Assembly: GCF_003752585.1 (NCBI RefSeq)
Contig: NZ_RKHR01000004.1
Location: 1,210,054 to 1,274,053 of the forward strand
From: Sinobacterium caligoides
GTDB lineage: Bacteria; Pseudomonadota; Gammaproteobacteria; Pseudomonadales; Sinobacteriaceae
Reading direction: 5' to 3'
Length of the DNA: 64,000 nucleotides
The translations under genes were made by a program, and so were the position numbers. The notes under the pieces were generated by a model that had not been told where the DNA came from, ran no database searches, and worked only from the letters and a program-made list of their open reading frames with translations. Shown piece by piece: positions 35,634 to 42,600 of the stretch; positions within the stretch are counted from its first letter, which is position 1; each line of letters starts with the position of its first letter.

Positions 35634-36425
35634 ATGAATATTCCGATGAATAAATTTTACCTAATCGCCTTACTTTCACTCTTTCTAGTCGGTCAAGTTC
35701 AGGCCAAGAATTCCTTTCTTGTGGCACCTGCCATCATCAACTTTGATATGGATGAACCACTCACCCAATCTTTCATCATCACTAACGATGGCGACGAGCC
35801 GATAAGGCTCAATATTAAACCGGTCTACTACCCAATAGATAGCAACTCACTGCGCCTCGGCAGCCACCTCGATGCAGAGACTGTGACCATCGAAGACATC
35901 ACTAGCAGCATTCGCCTTAGCCCGAAGCGACTTAGTCTCAAGCCCGGTCAACGTCGCGATATTCGCGTCTCCATCAGGCCGAAAAAAGATCAAGCCGAAG
36001 GCACTTATCGCAGCCATATTCTTGTACAAATGCTCGAGACCGCACAAGTGATTCAAACAGTGGCAGAAGGCGGCAGCAGTGTCGACATGCGGCTGAGTAT
36101 GAAGATGGAAACCGCCGTCGCCGTCTACGGCAACAAGGGGGAGGGCCAACCGCTATTAAACTTTAGTTGCCGTCAGCAAGAAGACTCCGATCAACTATTA
36201 CTCGAGGTCACCAATTCATCTGTTTGGCGCTTCGATGGCGACATTACCCTGGTCACCAAGGCACAACCCGGAGAGGCCCTGTACGAGGATCGCCTCGTCA
36301 GCATGCGCGGCTCGAACAACCCTGTGAAAATTGAAAAGAAATACAATCCGCAGGCAGGCTATCAAGTTATCTACGCCAGCTTCGACCAACCCGAGCTTAA
36401 GAACACTGTCGATTGCGCCGCCTAA
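35634..36425 (+). CDS. PapD-like periplasmic pilus chaperone
   Basis: A 263-residue periplasmic protein. The signal peptide is best read from the second Met (35646): NKFYLIALLSLFLVGQVQA. The mature N-terminal immunoglobulin-like domain has the PapD pattern SFLVAPAIINFDMDEPLTQSF, then FIITNDGDEPIRLNI and the G1-strand/cap region RLSPKRLSLKPGQRRDIRVSI. A second, more divergent domain follows. Such chaperones hold pilin subunits by donor-strand complementation and hand them to an usher. It lies between the DUF4402 subunit and the usher-like gene, 69 bases before the latter. Two cysteines (in SCRQ and DCAA) may form a disulfide. Confidence 0.75.
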   Translation: MNIPMNKFYLIALLSLFLVGQVQAKNSFLVAPAIINFDMDEPLTQSFIITNDGDEPIRLNIKPVYYPIDSNSLRLGSHLDAETVTIEDITSSIRLSPKRLSLKPGQRRDIRVSIRPKKDQAEGTYRSHILVQMLETAQVIQTVAEGGSSVDMRLSMKMETAVAVYGNKGEGQPLLNFSCRQQEDSDQLLLEVTNSSVWRFDGDITLVTKAQPGEALYEDRLVSMRGSNNPVKIEKKYNPQAGYQVIYASFDQPELKNTVDCAA

Positions 36426-36493
36426 CACAGCCCTCGACGAAACCGTCGGCTGCCTCCGTGCAGCCAAGCACGCACTTTTAACTTCAGCGCCCC

Positions 36494-39130
36494 ATGCCTG
36501 CGTTTTTTTTATCGCCTACAAGGCCCCAGCTATCACCATTTAAAACATGGTTATACTTTTTTAGCTTATTTCATCTAACGCTACTACTCAGCATAGAAGT
36601 GAAGCCAGCGCATGCCTTTGAAGTCGATGACTTTGTCGAGGAGTTCATCGAAATACGTGTCGGTAAGAGCCGTGGCAGTCACTTCTATCGTGTCATGATG
36701 ACCGAGGAGGAGATCCCCTATCTCAACGTCGAAGATATTTTCAACAACTGGATGGAGATGCCCGGCGAGTGCGATCTAATCAGAAAATACTGTCAGGCTA
36801 GCCTGCCCTGGTCTGACGATATTTACTGGTTCGACCTTCCCAGCCGCGAGGCGGGCAGTAACATCAAAGGAGAGCCGACCTTCTCCTTCGCCAAGGACGA
36901 TGTAGCCTTCATCGACGACGCCATCTGGGTCAAACACAGCGAGCTTTCACGCTGGCTGCCGATCGAGACTAACTGGACGCTATACCTCTACGCGATGTCG
37001 CTGACGACACACTATCTGCCACTGAGTGAGCGCATAAAAAAACGCAAAGTGTTGCGCAAGAACTACTGGCACCAGGTGCAAACCATCAAGCGGTTAGAAG
37101 AGGCCGAGGTGATATTCGCACCGGAAGAATATGCCACCGAGATGAAGCTCAGCGCCGATCTGAAAAAGAAAAAAAGCCATGGCCACGACAAGTCGTATTA
37201 TGTCAGCGCACTCAGTGATCTTTTTCGCGGCACCCTGCGCCTGAACAGCAGTATCGAGGGTGATTTTTCCAGCGTCGACGTCAACAGTTTTCTCTACCAG
37301 CAAAGTAATATTCCCGGTCTCTACGCCACCAGACTGGGCAACGTTAGCTCGCTCTCCAGCGCTCTCGTCCCGAGCTATCCGCTCGAAAACGCGATCAGGC
37401 TACAGACCGACGCCGACGTTATCGGTGGTGGTAAGTTCAGCTATCAGGAAGTGTTACTGCCGAACACCGAGGTCGATGCTTTTCGTAACGGCTTTATTCT
37501 CACTACCCAGACCGTCGACGATAGCGGTCTCTACCAACTCGAAGAAATCGACGCCGCCGGTGGCGATACTCTACAGTTTCGCTACTACTTTCCCGATGGC
37601 GCCGAGCGCACCCGCACCATTCTCGTCGCCCCTGACGAGGGCCTGCTACTCGAGCGCGGTGAACAGAGCCACAGCGCAGCCTGGGGCAAGACGCTCGATA
37701 ACGATGCGTTTTTACAGCTACGCTCACGCTTCGGCCTCGCCAGCCGCCTCAGCGCTGGCGCACACTACTACCAGTACGGGGAGGACGATAGCGCCTACGG
37801 CTACGATCTCACCACTCGCCTCGGTAACGCCATCAACGGCCAGTTTGAGCAGCTTAACTACGGCGGCCAGACCTTCCGTGACCTCAGCATCCGCTATACC
37901 GGGCTGCGTTACCAAGACCTTAGCTTCACCATCAATAGCGTTGATGGCATCGCCGATAGCGCTACCCCGCTGGTGCGTCAGGACGTCTACGACGGTAGGA
38001 AACTACTGCATCACAGCCTATCGATGAATAACTGGAACGTACTCTCCACCCTCAGCCACGGTAACGGCAACACTGCACTGACACAGAGTATCGCCAGCCG
38101 CTTCAACCAATACTATGCCTTCAAATTGGACAACAACGCTGTCAAAGCGGCGAACGGCGAGGTGGCATATAGCAATCTATTAACGATTAACGGTGAGTTT
38201 GAACGACACCGCATCGGCCTCAATATCGACTTGAATGAAATGGCGGTTAATAGCCAGCTACAACTGCGCGATCCCATACGTCCTGACCGCAACTGGGGCT
38301 TCAGTATCGACGTCAGCCGAGACCCCATCGGCGACATTATCGGCACGTTATCCGCAAGCTGGAACCCCTATAAAAACCTCTACCTCTCTGCCGGCCTCGG
38401 CGAAAAAGAGTACCTAATGAATATCCGCATCGAGGAGGCCGTCAGCACCGTCAAAGAAGACCTCGCGCCTCAACACCTTGGCACCGGTCGCATCTACGGC
38501 CGTATTCTATCGCCACCCGATGAGGAGGGTAATATCGAGCCCATCCCCGGCGTCAAGGTCTATGCCGGTGCCGCCCAGGCAATCAGCAACGATGAGGGCT
38601 ACTATGTCGCCGACGGTGTCGCGGTAAACAAGAAACAGCTAGTGCGCGTCGATAAGAACACCCTCGACATCAGCTACACCACGGCCGAGGAGTTTCAAGT
38701 CGTCTTCCTACGTCCCGGCTCACGCTTGCAGATCGATCCAACCATCACTTACAGCGTCGGTATCGACGGCGTCTTCCTGACTCAGGATGGCATCGACCGT
38801 GATGCACAGATCAGCGTCGTCGATCAACAGACCGGGCTGACCATCGGCAGCGCCGCGCTGGAGCAGGATGGTTTCTTCCTCGTCGAACAGCTGAGCCCAG
38901 GTGATTATTGGCTGACACTCAGCGGTGTCAAAGCGGCGCCGGAGCGGCAGGCGTTACATATCCCCGTCGGCGTCGAGTGGATTGCCGGCGTTGAGATCGA
39001 GGCGGAGAATTTAATCATCCCCGGCGAGACGGAAGAGCCACTCACACCGCAAGCAGCGGATACTGTTCTTAATAGCGAAGCCGAAGCCGAAGCCGAAGCC
39101 GAAGCCGAAGCCGAAGCCGAAGCCGAATAA
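36494..39130 (+). CDS. Outer-membrane usher-like assembly protein with C-terminal Ig-like domains and (Ala-Glu) tail
   Basis: An 878-residue exported protein. The signal peptide is long but plausible (WLYFFSLFHLTLLLSIEV, ending PAHA). The region about 230-650 resembles an outer-membrane usher barrel: FSSVDVNSFLYQQSNIPGLY, then PNTEVDAFRNGFILTTQTVD, and many strand-like repeats. Residues about 664-850 form carboxypeptidase-regulatory/SpaA-like beta domains (GRIYGRILSPPDEEG...). The chain ends in eight perfect Ala-Glu repeats. The N-terminal 220 residues are unlike the classical usher N-domain and hold no clear family feature. Position after the chaperone gene implies that it exports and anchors the DUF4402 fibre. 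Assignment is by pattern and context; a search is needed to confirm. Confidence 0.55.
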   Translation: MPAFFLSPTRPQLSPFKTWLYFFSLFHLTLLLSIEVKPAHAFEVDDFVEEFIEIRVGKSRGSHFYRVMMTEEEIPYLNVEDIFNNWMEMPGECDLIRKYCQASLPWSDDIYWFDLPSREAGSNIKGEPTFSFAKDDVAFIDDAIWVKHSELSRWLPIETNWTLYLYAMSLTTHYLPLSERIKKRKVLRKNYWHQVQTIKRLEEAEVIFAPEEYATEMKLSADLKKKKSHGHDKSYYVSALSDLFRGTLRLNSSIEGDFSSVDVNSFLYQQSNIPGLYATRLGNVSSLSSALVPSYPLENAIRLQTDADVIGGGKFSYQEVLLPNTEVDAFRNGFILTTQTVDDSGLYQLEEIDAAGGDTLQFRYYFPDGAERTRTILVAPDEGLLLERGEQSHSAAWGKTLDNDAFLQLRSRFGLASRLSAGAHYYQYGEDDSAYGYDLTTRLGNAINGQFEQLNYGGQTFRDLSIRYTGLRYQDLSFTINSVDGIADSATPLVRQDVYDGRKLLHHSLSMNNWNVLSTLSHGNGNTALTQSIASRFNQYYAFKLDNNAVKAANGEVAYSNLLTINGEFERHRIGLNIDLNEMAVNSQLQLRDPIRPDRNWGFSIDVSRDPIGDIIGTLSASWNPYKNLYLSAGLGEKEYLMNIRIEEAVSTVKEDLAPQHLGTGRIYGRILSPPDEEGNIEPIPGVKVYAGAAQAISNDEGYYVADGVAVNKKQLVRVDKNTLDISYTTAEEFQVVFLRPGSRLQIDPTITYSVGIDGVFLTQDGIDRDAQISVVDQQTGLTIGSAALEQDGFFLVEQLSPGDYWLTLSGVKAAPERQALHIPVGVEWIAGVEIEAENLIIPGETEEPLTPQAADTVLNSEAEAEAEAEAEAEAEAE
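39080..39127 (+). repeat. Eight copies of GCCGAA at the end of the usher-like gene
   Basis: A perfect hexanucleotide array (GCCGAA)8, 48 bases, encoding (Ala-Glu)8 directly before the TAA at 39128-39130. Unit length is a multiple of three, so copy changes alter tail length without frameshift. Confidence 0.97.
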
Positions 39131-39258
39131 AGCATAACTGAAACCCTCGCCTTCAGCTCTTGCATTACCGCTGCACTACGGTAAGCTCGAAAAAAAATAA
39201 TCAGCCTCATACGCGAACACGATAATTCACGTATGTTCGGCGAATGCAGGAATCAACA

Positions 39259-39810
39259 ATGAACACCCCCACCCTACACACTGACCGATTGACGCTGCGC
39301 GCTTTCACCGAGGCCGACCTGGATACCTTCAGCCAGTATCGCGCACGGCCCGAGGTAGCAAAATATCAGGGCTGGTCTGACTATAGCTACAGCGATGCGT
39401 TGTCACTGTTTAACAACACCGACTATGCCAACTTTGCCGTTGCCGGCCAATGGTATCAACTCGCCATTGCCGACTCCGACAGCGATCATCTGTTAGGCGA
39501 CCTCGCCGTACACTTCATCGATGAGCAGCAGGTTGAGATTGGCTTTACCGTGGCTCCTGAAAATCAGCAAAAACACCTGGCGAGAGAGGCGGTCACCGCC
39601 TTGCTTGCCTATCTATTTGGCACACTCAACAGACACCGAGTCACTGCCACTACCGACACTGAAAACACAGCATCTTATCGCCTGCTCGAGAGCCTCGGTT
39701 TCAGACGAGAGGCGCATTTTCGTAAAAATATTTTTTTTAAGGGCGCGTGGGGAGATGAGTACCAATATGCCCTACTCAGTACTGAGCAAACAGCGACACA
39801 ACACGTTTAA
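39259..39810 (+). CDS. GNAT family N-acetyltransferase (RimJ-like)
   Basis: A 183-residue acetyltransferase. The RimJ/RimL-type start (LHTDRLTLRAFTEADLD) and the acetyl-CoA-binding region (GFTVAPENQQKHLAREAV, a weakened Q/RxxGxG/A motif) are visible. NTASYRLLESLGFRREAHF is the standard C-terminal motif. The ATG at 39259 is chosen because GCAGGA lies 8 bases before it; the open frame could start at 39244. The substrate may be a small molecule or a protein N-terminus. It follows the fibre locus by 128 bases but has no obvious link to it. Confidence 0.85.
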   Translation: MNTPTLHTDRLTLRAFTEADLDTFSQYRARPEVAKYQGWSDYSYSDALSLFNNTDYANFAVAGQWYQLAIADSDSDHLLGDLAVHFIDEQQVEIGFTVAPENQQKHLAREAVTALLAYLFGTLNRHRVTATTDTENTASYRLLESLGFRREAHFRKNIFFKGAWGDEYQYALLSTEQTATQHV

Positions 39811-39888
39811 CCGACGACGTAGCAGGACACGCTGGCTCAGCGGGCCGGCATTATTCACAGACTCGCCCCTCGTAATAAGGACAGTAAA

Positions 39889-40452
39889 ATGAAATTTTCC
39901 GTGTACATCGCAACAAGCGCCGATGGCTATATAGCGGACCCAGATGGCGGCGTCGATTGGCTGCACTCCGCAGGTAATGCCGACGCCGAGATGGGCGTCA
40001 ACGCCGACATGGGGTTTGCTGACTTTATCGATTCGGTCGACTGTATGATCATGGGCCGTCGATGTATGGAGGTGATAGCCAGCTTCAATTTATCACCCGA
40101 GCAGTGGCCCTATGGTGATATTCCCATCATAGTCTTAAGCCATACGCTAAAAGAGCCACCGGAGAGCCTACACGGCAAGGTTGAAATCTATGCTGGCGAG
40201 ATAACAGCGCTTATCAGCGAACTGGAAAAGAGAGAACTAAAACACGCTTATGTGGACGGTGGAACGACCATCACCTCCTTTGTCAATTTAGCCTTAATCA
40301 ATCAGATGACAATCACCAAAGCTCCCGTATTGCTTGGCGACGGCCTCCCGCTTTTTGGTCGAATCAATCGACAAATTAAGCTTGTGGACGCAGAAGCCGA
40401 GGCATTTCCAAACGACTTTATACAAATAAAATACCGCGTCGACTATCAATAA
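39889..40452 (+). CDS. Dihydrofolate reductase-like (RibD C-terminal) family protein
   Basis: A 187-residue NADPH-dependent reductase-fold protein. The N-terminal pattern (KFSVYIATSADGYIADPDGGVDWL) and the later HAYVDGGTTITSFV segment are typical of the RibD_C/YyaP/YwjB group of stand-alone proteins. These are related to bacterial dihydrofolate reductase and the riboflavin reductase RibD, but the true substrate is mostly unknown. The gene is not in a riboflavin or folate operon here, so the role is open. An AAGGACAG ribosome site precedes the ATG. Confidence 0.85.
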   Translation: MKFSVYIATSADGYIADPDGGVDWLHSAGNADAEMGVNADMGFADFIDSVDCMIMGRRCMEVIASFNLSPEQWPYGDIPIIVLSHTLKEPPESLHGKVEIYAGEITALISELEKRELKHAYVDGGTTITSFVNLALINQMTITKAPVLLGDGLPLFGRINRQIKLVDAEAEAFPNDFIQIKYRVDYQ

Positions 40453-40484
40453 AATATAGACATTGAAACAGCTAAAGCATTGGG

Positions 40485-40592
40485 ATGGATGAAGCCCTCA
40501 TTAAAAAATACCGCGGCTACCCTGAACAGCATCGTGTCACACTGGACCAGATGGCCAGCGCTAGCACTGATTTTTCTTCGAGTGGCGACTAG
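40485..40592 (+). other. Possible 35-codon frame, perhaps remnant of a DUF1801-like gene
   Basis: A short open frame (MDEALIKKYRGYPEQHRV...) begins 32 bases after the reductase gene. The start looks faintly like the N-terminus of DUF1801 proteins (helix, then YxxxxPE), but the frame stops after 35 codons. It may be a remnant or chance. Confidence 0.2.
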
Positions 40593-40664
40593 CAGCAGGC
40601 TAGCTAACGCTACAATTAGTTTTTTAAAAAACCACGCTCGCTGCTGCTTCCGTTCGAACGGACA

Positions 40665-41276
40665 CTACGATAACAACGGCCGCAGCTGGCGATCGTGCAG
40701 GCGGGCACACAGTAGCAACGCCAGTGTCGCACCCAACAGCGCCAGCGCCATGTCTGACTGGGTATCCCAAATATAGCCCTGGGTACCCAGGAATGCCTCC
40801 GCATCATCGCCCGTGGCGACGGCGACCGCCCACTCGATTAACTCATAACAGGCGCTAAAGGCTAGGCTGATCGAGACCACAAATAAGTTGAGCCAAGCAC
40901 GCCCATTGACCACCGCCCGACGCAGCAGAATCTCCCGTGCGATCAGCGCCGGCACAAAGCCCTGGAAAAAATGCCCCAGCTTGTCGTAGTTATTGCGTTC
41001 ACTGCCCATCCATTCGGTGAGATGATCAAACAGCGGCACCTCCGCGTAGGTATAGTGACCGCCGACCATCAGCACGATACAGTGCATTAGAATGAGTACA
41101 TACAGCAGCGGCGTTAGACGAAAGCGGGAATAACTCAATAACAATATGACGCCGCCAATTATGGCTGGCGCGACCTCAAGCCACCAGGTGAAACGCTCTT
41201 TCGGCTCGATACCCGACCACAGCAAAACCGCGCTATAAATAAACAGCCAAAGATACTTAATCGCCCCACCCTCCAC
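40665..41276 (-). CDS. DUF2238 (YjdF-type) inner-membrane protein
   Basis: A 203-residue membrane protein with about six helices. The DUF2238 core is well kept (YDKLGHFFQGFVPALIAREIL and then FSACYELIEWAVAVATG). The conserved GTQGYIWDTQSDMALALLGA segment follows. The function of this family is not established. The gene is alone on the minus strand, with the acyltransferase about 150 bases upstream and a 16-bp repeat array in between. Confidence 0.88.
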   Translation of the reverse strand: MEGGAIKYLWLFIYSAVLLWSGIEPKERFTWWLEVAPAIIGGVILLLSYSRFRLTPLLYVLILMHCIVLMVGGHYTYAEVPLFDHLTEWMGSERNNYDKLGHFFQGFVPALIAREILLRRAVVNGRAWLNLFVVSISLAFSACYELIEWAVAVATGDDAEAFLGTQGYIWDTQSDMALALLGATLALLLCARLHDRQLRPLLS

Positions 41277-41314
41277 ATTTATTTTTCGTCAACCCGACGC
41301 TAACACGACAGCAT

Positions 41315-41393
41315 AGTAGCACGATGATCGAGTAGTGCGATGGCCTAGTCGCACGTAGTCTAATCGCACGATGATCTAGTCACACAAAAGCAC
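41315..41393. repeat. Five degenerate tandem copies of a 16-bp unit
   Basis: Units: AGTAGCACGATGATCG (41315-41330), AGTAGTGCGATGGCCT (41331-41346), AGTCGCACGTAGTCT (41347-41361), AATCGCACGATGATCT (41362-41377), AGTCACACAAAAGCAC (41378-41393). The units are similar but not identical. They lie between the two minus-strand genes. Confidence 0.75.
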
Positions 41394-41429
41394 CATCATT
41401 GACGCTGTTGCACCGCTGAAAAAGTGCGG

Positions 41430-42569
41430 TCAGCAGTCCCGCAGCTGCTGCTTGTGTTTTTTCCGCTGCGCCAACAGACGAAATTTGGCCCGCCATGGCC
41501 GCTCAATATAACGATAACTGAGCGCCGATAACAGCACGATGGCCAGCACACAGGCGAGGTTAATGAGATCGGCATAGGCAGTATCAAAATATTGAATCGG
41601 CCCCTGGTGTGCGCGCTCCACCACCACCAGCGGCCACTGAAACACGTACTGTCCGATGTTTCGCAACAGCGCGAAGAACAACGCGTGAATCATATAAATC
41701 GAATAGGACAGCGTTCCTAAAAGAAGCAGCGATTTTCTGTTCAACAAGGTACTCACCAGCCCCCGATCCTGCACAGCAAAGACGCTGATCACCAGCCCGA
41801 AGGAAGCCAATACGCAGAGTTGCATAAGCTTATTTTCGGTCGACAGCGTCACCAACCACAGCGCCAACAAGATTGATGACAGCTCAATCACACTGGCCAA
41901 TAACCTCGACGGCGCCAGCGTCTTCCGCTCTATTTTAATAAAAATAAAAACACCGAGAAAGAAGCCACCTGTGCAACGTAAGATACCGTATTGATAGGTC
42001 GACAACAGGCTCTGTTCCGTCAACCAATACAACCAGGCGTAACTTAAAACACTCAACAACAGAAAATAATAGTGCTTGATCCGTCGCGCCAGGAGCCCTA
42101 CCACAGCAAAGAAAATCAGGTAGGTATAAAACTCCACGCTGATACTCCAGGCTGGATAATTCCAACTGAGATCATCGTCCACCCCCAGCGAGTTAATCAA
42201 CAGCAAATTGGAGACAAAGGTCGCGAAGTCACCGGCAAAGAAACCACCGGGGCCCATACCCAACTGATGGTGCAACAGCTCCTTCAACACAGCGTAGCCG
42301 AGCCACAGCAACAGCATAAACAGATGCAGCGGATAGAGGCGGCCAAAGCGCAGCAGAAAGAACTGCCGGAACGGTAGCCCCGCCTGAATCTTCTCGAGAT
42401 AGGCGCAGGCCATGACAAAGCCCGAGAGGATGAAGAAGAAATCGACAAACATGATGCCCTGGGCAATCACCGGGTACTGCGAACCACTAACAAAGACCGA
42501 ATGAAACAGCGCCACCAGCAATGCCGCGATGCCCCTCAGCGATTCTAGCGATGTGTATTTCAAGGTCAC
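41430..42569 (-). CDS. OafA/YrhL-type integral-membrane acyltransferase
   Basis: A 379-residue acyltransferase-3 family protein with about ten helices. The N-terminal signature is intact: YTSLESLRGIAALLVALFHS (with the conserved Arg and His), then GIMFVDFFFILSGFV. It acetylates or acylates sugars in the envelope, such as O-antigen or exopolysaccharide. A GTG start at 42569 is given here; TTG at 42563 has better spacing (5 bases) from GGGAG and may be the real start. The gene begins 17 bases after the giant adhesin stop codon on the same strand, so the two are probably co-transcribed. Substrate unknown; cell-surface or fibre-associated glycan is a guess. Confidence 0.87.
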   Translation of the reverse strand: MTLKYTSLESLRGIAALLVALFHSVFVSGSQYPVIAQGIMFVDFFFILSGFVMACAYLEKIQAGLPFRQFFLLRFGRLYPLHLFMLLLWLGYAVLKELLHHQLGMGPGGFFAGDFATFVSNLLLINSLGVDDDLSWNYPAWSISVEFYTYLIFFAVVGLLARRIKHYYFLLLSVLSYAWLYWLTEQSLLSTYQYGILRCTGGFFLGVFIFIKIERKTLAPSRLLASVIELSSILLALWLVTLSTENKLMQLCVLASFGLVISVFAVQDRGLVSTLLNRKSLLLLGTLSYSIYMIHALFFALLRNIGQYVFQWPLVVVERAHQGPIQYFDTAYADLINLACVLAIVLLSALSYRYIERPWRAKFRLLAQRKKHKQQLRDC

Positions 42570-42572
42570 TCC

Positions 42573-42600
42573 CGCTCATCGTCGCATTAGCCGATGAGCG
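42573..42600 (-). promoter_or_regulatory. Hairpin spanning the stop codon of the giant gene and abutting the next ribosome site
   Basis: CGCTCATCG (42573-42581) and CGATGAGCG (42592-42600) form a perfect 9-bp inverted repeat with a 10-base loop that contains the TAA of the giant gene. On the minus-strand message the stem is followed at once by GGGAG, the ribosome site of the acyltransferase. It may couple translation or attenuate read-through. Confidence 0.55.

Noticed and set aside
42570-42600. Frameshift at the end of the giant gene that would hide more RTX repeats
   Set aside because: The 17 bases between its stop and the acyltransferase gene, and the other frames there, do not encode RTX-like repeats.
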